From TMP-86 sp031394735 (lineage in GTDB: Bacteria; Pseudomonadota; Gammaproteobacteria; Steroidobacterales; Steroidobacteraceae), in contig JANMXI010000030.1 of NCBI GenBank assembly GCA_031394735.1, positions 1 through 41,775 of the forward strand: 41,775 nucleotides of DNA. Direction: 5' to 3'. Each line of letters opens with the position of its first letter. Position 1 is the first letter of the stretch. The position numbers were made by a program, and so were the translations under genes. This document shows positions 1 through 7,771 of this stretch, piece by piece. The notes beneath the pieces are model-generated. The model did no database searches. It saw only the letters and a program-made list of their open reading frames with translations, and was not told the DNA's origin.

Positions 1-1
1 C

Positions 2-751
2 CTGTGGCTCAGGGGGTGGCGGACGAATCGCGACGGTACCTTGCGTGCGATCGCAGGCGCAGCCTATGCCCGGGTCGCCTGCTATTGCTTCGGCGCACTC
101 ATCGACTTCTATTCACTGACACTGCTGCCGGCCAGCGTGGAGCGCGTGGTGCTGTTCAGCTATCCCGCCATGATCGTACTGGCCGGCATGCTGCTCGGCC
201 GCGGCACGCCCTCTGTGCGCATTCTCATTGCCATCGCGTTGACCTACGCGGGAATTTTTCTCACCGTCGGTGGGTTCAACATCGGTCTGTTGCGCAGCAA
301 TTTCACCGGCACGGTATTGGTGCTGATCTGCGCGGCGACTTTCGCCTTCTACTTTCTGGTGAGCGAGCGCTATGTCGGAACGCTCGGCAGTCAGCAGTTC
401 GCCCTGTATGCGATGACGGCGGCCGGCGTTGCGCTGAACATCCTCTTTACCTTCCATACCGGCTGGCAGGACATCCGCATGGCGGCGGCGGATTGGGCGC
501 TGATGGCCGGACTCGTCGTGTTCGCCACGGTGCTGCCCATGTTCATGTCGGCCGAAGGCGTGCGCCGCATCGGCGCGCAACGCTCGGCTCTAGCCGGGAC
601 GATTGGCCCCATCGCCACCATGATGCTGGCTGCAGCACTGTTGGGCGAGCGTCTGCACGGCATTCAACTGGCGGGCTCCGCGCTGATCATCGTCGGCATT
701 CTCGTGCTCGAGTTGAAGCGGACCGGCGTGGTGAGTGACACCGAGGCCTGA
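2..751 (+). CDS. DMT/EamA-family transporter, 5' end missing
   Basis: This is the C-terminal part of an inner-membrane drug/metabolite transporter of the EamA family; the reading frame is open to the window edge, so the true start lies outside. About eight hydrophobic segments remain, including the end of the first EamA repeat and a complete second repeat (from about nucleotide 300). The second repeat ends in the usual signature of a GERL-type loop followed by a last helix and a short basic tail. Such proteins export or import small metabolites, but the substrate cannot be read from the sequence. It ends 11 bp from the convergent end of the GntR gene. An in-frame TTG at 41 is unlikely to be the start because it would remove the N-terminal helices. 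Confidence 0.85.
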   Translation: MWLRGWRTNRDGTLRAIAGAAYARVACYCFGALIDFYSLTLLPASVERVVLFSYPAMIVLAGMLLGRGTPSVRILIAIALTYAGIFLTVGGFNIGLLRSNFTGTVLVLICAATFAFYFLVSERYVGTLGSQQFALYAMTAAGVALNILFTFHTGWQDIRMAAADWALMAGLVVFATVLPMFMSAEGVRRIGAQRSALAGTIGPIATMMLAAALLGERLHGIQLAGSALIIVGILVLELKRTGVVSDTEA

Positions 752-762
752 AAACGGCAGCC

Positions 763-1539
763 TCAGGTCCAATGCTCTCCGGAGCCACTTTGCCAGCCGC
801 GCGACAATTGCAGCGAGTAGTTGTAACGATCGCCCGGATGTTCGGACACGGACACCAGGAACAAACGCTTGTCCTCGCTGGTGTAACGACGCACCACGGT
901 CAACGACGGCGTGCCGAGCGGCACCTGCAAGAGCTCCGTCAGTGCGCTGGGAATCAGGCTGGCGCGGATTTCGATGGCGACGCGTGCCACGCTGACGCCG
1001 AATTCGTTTTGAATCAGCTGATACACGCGGCTGGCGCGCTTGCCTATCCCTGAAACGATGGAGGCGAACTCGGGCAGCAGATACACATCGACCCAACTGA
1101 TGGGCAGGCGGTCGTCCTTGAACTTTCGCAAGGCGCTCACGCGCAGCCAGCGGGCGCCGCTGCGGCATCCCAGCACATGCGCGAGCTTGCGGTTGACCTT
1201 GATCTCCTGCGAATCGATCACGCTGAGCTTGGCGTCGGGCGGGTATTGCATGAGCTCGGCGGGCGATGTCACGGTCTGCACATACGTCTGCGTCGACTCA
1301 TTGGTGCGCACCACCGTACCGATGCCCTGCCGCCGGTCGATCAGCCCCAGATCGCCCAGTACCCGCAGCGCCTCGCGCACGGTATGGCGGCTGACCTTGA
1401 AGCGGGTCGACAGCTCAATTTCTCCGGGAATGATCTTGCCCACGGCCAGTGTCCCGGAGCGGATATCCTCGATCAATCGATCGGCCAGCACCCGGTAGCG
1501 AGGAACGGCCACGGGAAGATTTCTGCGTCGTTTACTCAT
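763..1539 (-). CDS. GntR-family (HutC/UTRA-type) transcriptional regulator
   Basis: A 258-residue DNA-binding regulator. Residues about 12-78 form a GntR winged helix-turn-helix, with a recognition helix around SRHTVREALRVL (50-61) and the wing motif RRQGIGTVV. Residues about 95-245 look like a UTRA ligand-binding domain, which in this family binds a small effector. The gene is divergent from the MaoC/acyl-CoA dehydrogenase/CoA-transferase operon, and a perfect 12-bp palindrome lies between them. The simplest reading is local control of that catabolic operon, with an acid or CoA-ester intermediate as effector. The effector is not predictable. The ATG start opens with a basic MSKRRR stretch, as is common in this family. 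Confidence 0.9.
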   Translation of the reverse strand: MSKRRRNLPVAVPRYRVLADRLIEDIRSGTLAVGKIIPGEIELSTRFKVSRHTVREALRVLGDLGLIDRRQGIGTVVRTNESTQTYVQTVTSPAELMQYPPDAKLSVIDSQEIKVNRKLAHVLGCRSGARWLRVSALRKFKDDRLPISWVDVYLLPEFASIVSGIGKRASRVYQLIQNEFGVSVARVAIEIRASLIPSALTELLQVPLGTPSLTVVRRYTSEDKRLFLVSVSEHPGDRYNYSLQLSRGWQSGSGEHWT

Positions 1540-1550
1540 GGTCTATTGAA

Positions 1551-1578
1551 TTGACATCCCGGTGGCAAGGCGTAGCAT
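1551..1578 (+). promoter_or_regulatory. Candidate sigma-70 promoter of the maoC operon
   Basis: A perfect -35 hexamer TTGACA (1551-1556) is followed after 16 bp by TAGCAT (1573-1578), a 4/6 match to the -10 consensus. The predicted start of transcription falls inside the adjacent palindrome, so a protein bound there would block initiation. Read by eye only. Confidence 0.55.
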
Positions 1579-1590
1579 TTGTCCGGACAA
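1579..1590. promoter_or_regulatory. Perfect 12-bp palindrome, candidate GntR operator
   Basis: TTGTCCGGACAA is perfectly self-complementary and has the GT-N4-AC core expected for GntR-family operators. It lies in the 82-bp gap between the divergent GntR and MaoC genes and overlaps the predicted transcription start of the latter. This arrangement suggests repression of the catabolic operon and possibly autoregulation. Confidence 0.55.
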
Positions 1591-1621
1591 TTGATCTATT
1601 TGAAAGGATGGGGCCAGCAAC

Positions 1622-2140
1622 ATGGTACAAACTATCAAACAAGTCGGCCCGCAGCGATATCGGGAAACCTTCGGACGCTATTTCGAGGACTTTCAGGTGG
1701 GCGATGTATACGAGCACCGTCCCGGTCGCACCATCACCGAAACCGATAACACTTGGTTCACGCTGCTGACCATGAACACACACCCACTGCACTTCGACGC
1801 GCAGTACGGCAAGGCGAGCGAGTTTGGACGCTGCATCGTGTGCAGTCCGTTGACCGTATCCATTCTGGTGGGCATGAGCGTGACCGACGTCAGTCAGAAA
1901 GCCATCGCCAATCTCGGCTGGAAGGAAATCAAGCTGACCCACCCGGTTTTCGCCGGCGATACGCTGTACGGCGAATCCGAGGTCCTGGAAAAACGCGAGT
2001 CGGCTTCGCGCCCGACCGCCGGTATCGTCGGCGTGCGCACCACCGGCAAAAATCAAGACGGCAAGGTCGTGTGCGTGTTCGACCGCTCGATTCTGGTGGC
2101 AAAGACTGGCCATGCCGTCGAAGACCGCGCCAACTATTGA
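1622..2140 (+). CDS. MaoC-family enoyl-CoA hydratase/dehydratase
   Basis: A 172-residue single hot-dog-fold protein, the usual length for a MaoC hydratase. The active-site region reads NTHPLHFD (52-59). It resembles the (R)-hydratase motif DxNPxHxD but with Asn in place of the first Asp, a pattern I associate with the itaconyl/mesaconyl-CoA hydratase-like subgroup. It would add water to, or remove it from, a branched or dicarboxylic unsaturated acyl-CoA. It is the first gene of a tight operon with an acyl-CoA dehydrogenase and two family III CoA-transferases, so activation, oxidation and hydration of one organic acid are encoded together. The substrate is inferred only as a small, possibly dicarboxylic, acid. 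Confidence 0.85.
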   Translation: MVQTIKQVGPQRYRETFGRYFEDFQVGDVYEHRPGRTITETDNTWFTLLTMNTHPLHFDAQYGKASEFGRCIVCSPLTVSILVGMSVTDVSQKAIANLGWKEIKLTHPVFAGDTLYGESEVLEKRESASRPTAGIVGVRTTGKNQDGKVVCVFDRSILVAKTGHAVEDRANY

Positions 2141-2150
2141 GCCTGAAATC

Positions 2151-3320
2151 ATGACTCCTCTGAAACGCACCGTCGCCAACGCTGACGAAGAAGCACAGAT
2201 CCTGGAAAGCATCGAGCGGTGGACTGCGCGCGAGGTCAAACCCATCGCGCGGAAATTCGATCACGCCGATGAGTTTCCCTTCGAACTGGTCGAGCAGATG
2301 AAATCTCTCGGTCTGTTCGGCGCCATGATCGGTCAGGAATACGGTGGCCTGGGGTTGTCCGCTGCAACCTATGCACGCATCGTCTCGACGATCTCCACCG
2401 CCTGGATGGCGCCCACCGGCATTTTCAATTCTCATTTGATCATGGCGGCCTGCGTCGAGCGCAACGGCACCGAGGCGCAGAAGCAGCATTACCTGCCGAA
2501 GTTTGCCAGCGGTGAATGGCGCGGCGGCATCGGCCTGACCGAACCCAACGCCGGCACCGACCTGCAAAGCATCCGCACGCTCGCCAAGCGCGACGGCGAC
2601 GGCTACCGCATCAACGGCACCAAGACCTGGATCACCAACGGCGTGTACGGCACGCACTTCGCCATGCTCACCAAAACCAACCCGCAAGCCGAGCCACGGC
2701 ACACCGGCATGAGCATGTTCCTCTGCGAGAAAGGACCCGGCTTCAGCGTCGGCAAAAAGATCAAGAAGCTGGGCTACAAGTCGATCGACAGCGCGGAACT
2801 CATCCTCGAGGACTTCTTCGTGAACGCCGATCAGCTCATCGGCGGCGTTGAGGGACTTGGCTTCAAGCACGCGGTGGGTGGGTTGGAATTGGGCCGCATC
2901 AATGTGGCGGCACGCGGCGTCGGCATTGCCACCGGCGCCTTTCAAGACGCCTTGCGCTACTCGCAGGAGCGCAAGACCTTTGGCAAGCCCATCTGCCAGC
3001 ACCAGGCCATCCAATTGAAGCTGGCCGACATGGCAACGCGGGTCGAAGCCGCCAAACTCCTCGTGCAGCAGGCCGCCAACAAATACGACACGGGCGAGCG
3101 CTGCGATCTGGAGGCCGGCATGGCCAAGCTGTTCGCCTCCGAGGCCGCCGTCGACAACAGCCTGGATGCCATGCGCGTGCTCGGCGGCTACAGTTATTCG
3201 GTCGACTTCGACGTCGAGCGCTATTACCGCGACGCGCCGCTGATGTGTATTGGCGAAGGCACCAACGAGATGCAACGCATCATCATCGCTCGCCAACTGG
3301 TTGAACGGCACCCCATCTGA
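2151..3320 (+). CDS. Acyl-CoA dehydrogenase
   Basis: An FAD-dependent acyl-CoA dehydrogenase that introduces an alpha,beta double bond and passes electrons to ETF. With the ATG at 2151 it has 389 residues, the normal family size; an upstream in-frame ATG at 2112 would overlap the MaoC gene and adds a non-conserved tail. Visible signatures are GLTEPNAGTD (128-137) in the FAD/substrate domain, a GRI..AARGVG helix (about 248-258), and EGTNEMQR near the C terminus, in which Glu369 aligns with the catalytic base of medium-chain dehydrogenases. It starts 10 bp after the MaoC stop and its own stop overlaps the next start (TGATG), indicating translational coupling. Confidence 0.92.
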   Translation: MTPLKRTVANADEEAQILESIERWTAREVKPIARKFDHADEFPFELVEQMKSLGLFGAMIGQEYGGLGLSAATYARIVSTISTAWMAPTGIFNSHLIMAACVERNGTEAQKQHYLPKFASGEWRGGIGLTEPNAGTDLQSIRTLAKRDGDGYRINGTKTWITNGVYGTHFAMLTKTNPQAEPRHTGMSMFLCEKGPGFSVGKKIKKLGYKSIDSAELILEDFFVNADQLIGGVEGLGFKHAVGGLELGRINVAARGVGIATGAFQDALRYSQERKTFGKPICQHQAIQLKLADMATRVEAAKLLVQQAANKYDTGERCDLEAGMAKLFASEAAVDNSLDAMRVLGGYSYSVDFDVERYYRDAPLMCIGEGTNEMQRIIIARQLVERHPI

Positions 3321-4507
3321 TGCTGCCCCTTCACGGCATTCGCATTTTGACTTTCGAAAACTTCGGCGCAGGTCCGTTTGGCTCGATGTATTTGGCCGAC
3401 CTCGGAGCCGAAGTCATCAAGATCGAGAATCGCGAACAAGGCGGCGATGCGACCCGCAACATGGGCCCGCATTTTCTCGGGCCCAACGATAGCCACTTCT
3501 TTCAGACCTTCAATCTGAATAAGAAAAGCGTGACGCTGAACTTGAAGCTGCCGCAGGGACAGGCGCTGTTCCACAAACTGGTCGCAACCGCGGATGCGGT
3601 CATGAACAACCTGCGTGGCGACCAGCCCGACAAGCTCGGGTTGACCTACGCCGCCTTGCAGAAAGCCAATCCGCGTATTGTCTGCGCGCACTTGTCGGCC
3701 TATGGCCGCGACAACGATCGCACCGCCTGGCCCGGCTACGACTATCTGATGCAGGCCGAGGCGGGCTTCTTCCATCTGACCGGCGAACCCGGCTCGCCGC
3801 CGGCGCGCATGGGTCTGTCCATCATTGACTACATGACCGGCATCACGACCTCGCTCGCGCTGCTGGCGGCCTTGATCGGCGTCGGTAAAACCGGCAAGGG
3901 GCGAGACATCGACGTCAGCCTGTTCGACGTGGCGCTGCACCAGCTCAGCTACCCCGGCACCTGGTATCTGAATGAAAAGCAGGTCACCGGACGAATGCCG
4001 CGCAGCGCACACCCCTCCGCCGTTCCCGTGCAGACGTTCAAGACTGCGGACGGTTGGATCTTCATCATGTGCATGCTGGATAAATTCTGGAGCGCCATGC
4101 TGCAAGTGATGAAGCGCGAGGATCTGGGCAAGGATGTGCGATTCGCCGATATGGCGGCACGGCGCGCGAATCGCGAGGTGCTCACCACGGAACTGGATGC
4201 AGTATTTTCAACGGCCACCACGGCGCAGTGGCTGGCTCAATTGCAAGGGGTGCTGCCGGTGGCGCCGGTGTATGACCTGGCGCAGGCATTGGAAAACCCG
4301 TATTTGAGCGACATACAGATGCTGCGCAACACGCCCCATCCACTGCGCGCGGATTTTCGCTCCTTCGTCAATCCGATCAAGCTCGATGGCGCGCGACTTC
4401 CCGGCCAGGTGTGCTCCGCGCTCGGCGCCGACAACGCCGATACGTTTCGCGCGCTCGGCGTGAGCGACGAAGAACTGGCCACGCTCAGCCGGGACAAAGT
4501 CATATGA
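3320..4507 (+). CDS. CaiB/BaiF (family III) CoA-transferase, first copy
   Basis: A 395-residue family III CoA-transferase that moves CoA between a donor thioester and a free acid. The N-terminal motif GAEVIKIENREQGGD (29-43) is typical, and Asp170 in SIIDYMTG sits where the family's catalytic aspartate forms the mixed-anhydride intermediate. Its start overlaps the acyl-CoA dehydrogenase stop by one base, and its stop overlaps the next CoA-transferase (ATGA). It is clearly divergent from its neighbour, so this is not a recent duplication. The two may act as separate enzymes with different acids, or as a hetero-oligomer as described for SmtAB-type succinyl-CoA transferases; the sequence does not decide. 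Confidence 0.9.
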   Translation: MLPLHGIRILTFENFGAGPFGSMYLADLGAEVIKIENREQGGDATRNMGPHFLGPNDSHFFQTFNLNKKSVTLNLKLPQGQALFHKLVATADAVMNNLRGDQPDKLGLTYAALQKANPRIVCAHLSAYGRDNDRTAWPGYDYLMQAEAGFFHLTGEPGSPPARMGLSIIDYMTGITTSLALLAALIGVGKTGKGRDIDVSLFDVALHQLSYPGTWYLNEKQVTGRMPRSAHPSAVPVQTFKTADGWIFIMCMLDKFWSAMLQVMKREDLGKDVRFADMAARRANREVLTTELDAVFSTATTAQWLAQLQGVLPVAPVYDLAQALENPYLSDIQMLRNTPHPLRADFRSFVNPIKLDGARLPGQVCSALGADNADTFRALGVSDEELATLSRDKVI

Positions 4508-5610
4508 AGCTCGAGGGCTTGCGCGTGGTCGACATGTCGCAGTTCCTGCCAGGCCCGTATCTGTCGACACTCATGGCCGACCACGGCGCCGATGTCATCA
4601 AGGTGGAACCACCGGGTGGCGACCCTGGACGTCACATCGGCCTGACCGAAAACGGCGTCAGCATTTTTTTCCGCAACCTGAACCGCGGCAAACGCAGCGT
4701 CTGCCTGGACATGAAGGATGCGCCGCAACTGGCCGCCATGCTCAAGTTGTGCGATCGCGCCGACGTGTTCATCGAGTCCTCGCGGCCCGGCGTCGCGTCC
4801 CGATTGGGGTTGGGCTTTGAGACCTTGAGCGCGCGCAATCCGCGCCTGGTGTATTGCTCGATCTCCGCGTTCGGTCAGACCGGACCGTATCGCAGCCGGC
4901 CTGCGCATGACCTGGCCATCGAAGCCATGGCCGGCGCAGTGAGCTGCAACCTCGGGTCAGACAATGCGCCCGGCAATCCGCACATCCCGGTCGCCGATCT
5001 CTCCGCCTCGACGCTGGCGCTGTCCGCGATTCTCATGGCGTTGTACCGGCGGCACACCACCGGACTTGGTGATTTCATCGACATGTCGATGCACGATGCG
5101 GTGTTGGCGAGCTTCCCGAATGTGTTGGGAACGACCTTCGCGCAAAAGAAGCCGCCCGATTGCAAGACCGAGCGTACCTGGGGCGGGGCGGCGTTTTATC
5201 AAATCTACGCAACACTGGACGGCCGCCATATCGCCCTCGGCGGACAGGAACCCAAGTTCGTCCGCACGCTGTTGACGGCCTGGGGCAGAGAGGATTTCAT
5301 CCCGCTGTGTGAACGAGGCCCGGGTCCGCATCAACAGGTGGTCATCGAGCATTTCAAGAGCGTCTTCAAGACCAAGTCCCAAGCGGATTGGGTGGAGTGG
5401 TTCAATAGCATCGATGTCTGCTTCGCACCAGTGAAAAATTTGCGCGAGGCCTTCGACGACCCGCATACGCGCGCCCGCGACATGGTGCTGATCGACGAAC
5501 ACGGCGGTGAACATGTGGCATCGCCCATCAAGTTTGCACTGGAGCCGGGCAAGGCGACGCTCAGCATTCCGCAACTGGGCGAACACAATCGTGAAGTGAT
5601 AGGCTCGTAG
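4504..5610 (+). CDS. CaiB/BaiF (family III) CoA-transferase, second copy
   Basis: A 368-residue family III CoA-transferase. The ATG at 4504 overlaps the previous stop in an ATGA junction; an upstream in-frame extension to 4411 is Arg-rich, unlike the family, and is rejected. The family motif GADVIKVEPPGGDPGR (28-43) and an Asp in PVADLSAS (Asp165), matching the catalytic aspartate position, are present. It is the fourth gene of the GntR-flanked operon. Its product and the preceding CoA-transferase could activate the growth substrate at the expense of another CoA ester, such as succinyl-CoA. A KefB/C-like antiporter starts 19 bp downstream on the same strand and might be co-transcribed. Confidence 0.9.
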   Translation: MKLEGLRVVDMSQFLPGPYLSTLMADHGADVIKVEPPGGDPGRHIGLTENGVSIFFRNLNRGKRSVCLDMKDAPQLAAMLKLCDRADVFIESSRPGVASRLGLGFETLSARNPRLVYCSISAFGQTGPYRSRPAHDLAIEAMAGAVSCNLGSDNAPGNPHIPVADLSASTLALSAILMALYRRHTTGLGDFIDMSMHDAVLASFPNVLGTTFAQKKPPDCKTERTWGGAAFYQIYATLDGRHIALGGQEPKFVRTLLTAWGREDFIPLCERGPGPHQQVVIEHFKSVFKTKSQADWVEWFNSIDVCFAPVKNLREAFDDPHTRARDMVLIDEHGGEHVASPIKFALEPGKATLSIPQLGEHNREVIGS

Positions 5611-5629
5611 CCGCCTTCACGAGGTTGCC

Positions 5630-7435
5630 ATGGGCTTGTTGAACCAGATCGCGGTGTTTCTCGCCGCTGCCGTCATTGCCATACCTGTTTTTCGCCGATT
5701 CAAGCTCGGTTCCGTGCTCGGCTATCTGGCGGCCGGCATCATCATAGGACCGGCCGGCTTGGGGTTGATGTCGACGGCCGAAACCACCCTGCAAGTTGCC
5801 GAATTCGGCATCGTGCTGCTGATGTTCGTCATCGGATTGGAGCTGCAGCCCTCGCGCCTCTGGGTACTGCGAAAATCCGTCTTCGGTCTGGGTAGTGCGC
5901 AAATCGTGGGAACCACGGCGGTGATCGGCGCCTGCGCGTATTTCGGATTCGACCAGACCTGGCAATGCGCGCTCGTCATCGGCTTCGGGCTGTCGATGTC
6001 CTCCACGGCGCTCGCGCTGCAACTCCTCGCTGAACGCGGTCAATTGAGAACCCAGCACGGCCGCTCCGCCTTCAGCATTTTGTTGTTTCAGGATATCGCC
6101 GTCCTGCCCGCCCTGGCTCTCCTGCCACTGCTGGGCCACGAAGCCAATCGCGCCGGATCCGGACACGGCGGCATCCTGGTGTTGAAATTGCTCGCGGTGC
6201 TCGCGGTGGTCATCGTCGGCGGGCGTTACCTGCTGCGCCCGATCTTACGCATCGTTGCCGAGACCCGCGTCACCGAAGCGTTCACCGCCGCAGGATTGCT
6301 GGTCGTCATCATCACCGCATTGCTGGTCAATCAGGTGGGACTGTCGATGTCACTTGGCGCCTTCCTGGCCGGTGTGCTGCTCGCCGACAGCGAGTTCCGC
6401 CATGAATTGGAAGCCAATATCGAGCCCTTCAAAGGGTTGCTGCTCGGCCTGTTCTTCATCACGGTTGGAATGTCGGCCAACCTGAGTCTGGTGGCACAAC
6501 AGCCGCTGTTGATCATCGGGCTGACCTTCGGATTCATGCTGCTGAAGATCGGCATTCTGTGGAGCATCGGCCGACTCACCGGCCATACCCGCCTCGCCAG
6601 CCACGGCCTCGGCTTCACCCTGCCCTCCGGTGGCGAATTCGCTTTCGTGTTGTTCGGCCTTGCCGCGACGTTAGGCATCATGGATGCCGAAGTGGCCGAA
6701 ATCCTCGTACTGGCCGTCACCGGCTCCATGGTGTTGAGCCCGCTGCTGCTGATGTTGCACGACAAGTTGTTCACGCAGGAGGAGGAAGAGAAGCGGCCCT
6801 TCGATACCCCTGAGGATATGAACCCCAAAGTCATCATCGCCGGCTTCGGCCGCTTCGGTCAGATCGTCGGCCGTATCCTGCGCGCTCGGCACATCTCCTT
6901 CACCGCCCTGGAGATCAATCAAACGCAGGTGGACTTCTTACGCCGCTTCGGCAATCAACTCTTTTATGGAGACGCCTCCAGACTCGAACTCCTACGCGCC
7001 GCGCACGCTGAAAACGCGGAAGTTTTTGTTTTGGCCATTGACGATGTTGAAGCGTCGGTTCGCACCGCGGAAATGGTTAGCAAACATTTTCCGCATCTGA
7101 AAATCTTAGCCCGTGCCCGCAATCGCCAGCACGCCTTCCGATTGATGGATTTCGGCGTTCGATTCCAGATTCGCGAAACCTTCGTATCGAGCGTTGAACT
7201 ATCAGTGCAGGTGCTGGAAACGCTGGGATTATCCAAGCACGAAGCGGTGGACACGGCAAAGCGATTCCGGGTTCACGACGAAGGCACCATGCTGAGGCAA
7301 TACGCAATCAAGGATGACGAGAAAAAGCTTATCGAAAGCGCTCAAGAATCGGCTCAGCAACTCGAGCATTTATTCGAAAGCGACGTCTCAGAATCCACCT
7401 CGACAGAGGCTCCCGTCCGGACTGGCGCCAATTGA
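5630..7435 (+). CDS. KefB/KefC-like monovalent cation:proton antiporter (CPA2) with RCK domain
   Basis: A 601-residue inner-membrane protein of the CPA2 family. About a dozen hydrophobic helices span residues 1-375, including FQDIAVLP (Asp155, the conserved transport aspartate region) and a GEFAFVLFG segment. A TrkA-N/RCK nucleotide-binding domain follows from residue 400, with the dinucleotide fold GFGRFG (405-410) and the KefC-like stretch LFYGDASRLELL. KefB/C proteins release potassium in exchange for protons under electrophile stress, gated by glutathione adducts; whether gating is the same here is unknown. An SD-like CGAGG precedes the ATG. The C-terminal 60 residues are hydrophilic and poorly conserved. 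A role beside CoA-ester catabolism, protecting against reactive intermediates, is possible but speculative. Confidence 0.88.
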   Translation: MGLLNQIAVFLAAAVIAIPVFRRFKLGSVLGYLAAGIIIGPAGLGLMSTAETTLQVAEFGIVLLMFVIGLELQPSRLWVLRKSVFGLGSAQIVGTTAVIGACAYFGFDQTWQCALVIGFGLSMSSTALALQLLAERGQLRTQHGRSAFSILLFQDIAVLPALALLPLLGHEANRAGSGHGGILVLKLLAVLAVVIVGGRYLLRPILRIVAETRVTEAFTAAGLLVVIITALLVNQVGLSMSLGAFLAGVLLADSEFRHELEANIEPFKGLLLGLFFITVGMSANLSLVAQQPLLIIGLTFGFMLLKIGILWSIGRLTGHTRLASHGLGFTLPSGGEFAFVLFGLAATLGIMDAEVAEILVLAVTGSMVLSPLLLMLHDKLFTQEEEEKRPFDTPEDMNPKVIIAGFGRFGQIVGRILRARHISFTALEINQTQVDFLRRFGNQLFYGDASRLELLRAAHAENAEVFVLAIDDVEASVRTAEMVSKHFPHLKILARARNRQHAFRLMDFGVRFQIRETFVSSVELSVQVLETLGLSKHEAVDTAKRFRVHDEGTMLRQYAIKDDEKKLIESAQESAQQLEHLFESDVSESTSTEAPVRTGAN

Positions 7436-7448
7436 ACCGCTACATTTC

Positions 7449-7639
7449 ATTCGGGATGGGAGTGAGCGGAGCAAGTTTTCCGCGCGTTTAAGCGCCGCCT
7501 CGACGGCGCGCGGGTCGCGCTGAGCGCAAGATTGGACTTCACCACAAGGCCATACGCGCTAGCGACCCTCCGCGCCGGCGAGGATGCCTTTCGGCGCGCC
7601 ACGCGCGGAAAACTTGCTCCGCTCACTCCCATCCCGAAT
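7449..7639. repeat. 191-bp element bounded by 39-bp perfect inverted repeats (MITE-like)
   Basis: The arms 7449-7487 and 7601-7639 are exact reverse complements over 39 bp. They enclose 113 bp that is itself partly palindromic; for example GGGTCGC at 7512 faces GCGACCC at 7562. The element fills most of the kef-recQ gap, contains no plausible gene, and shows no obvious target-site duplication by eye. As RNA it would fold into one very long stem. The structure is that of a small non-autonomous mobile element or a large REP-type palindrome. Confidence 0.8.
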
Positions 7640-7771
7640 CAACGTTGCGGTCAAAAGAAAGGTTCAGACGTCCGTCGCTGCGCGAGTTGATCCGGATACT
7701 TGCAAATCGGTACTCTTGGCGCAATTTCAGGTTACTGTGACGGTTCAAAAGATGAGTTTAATATTGAGATC

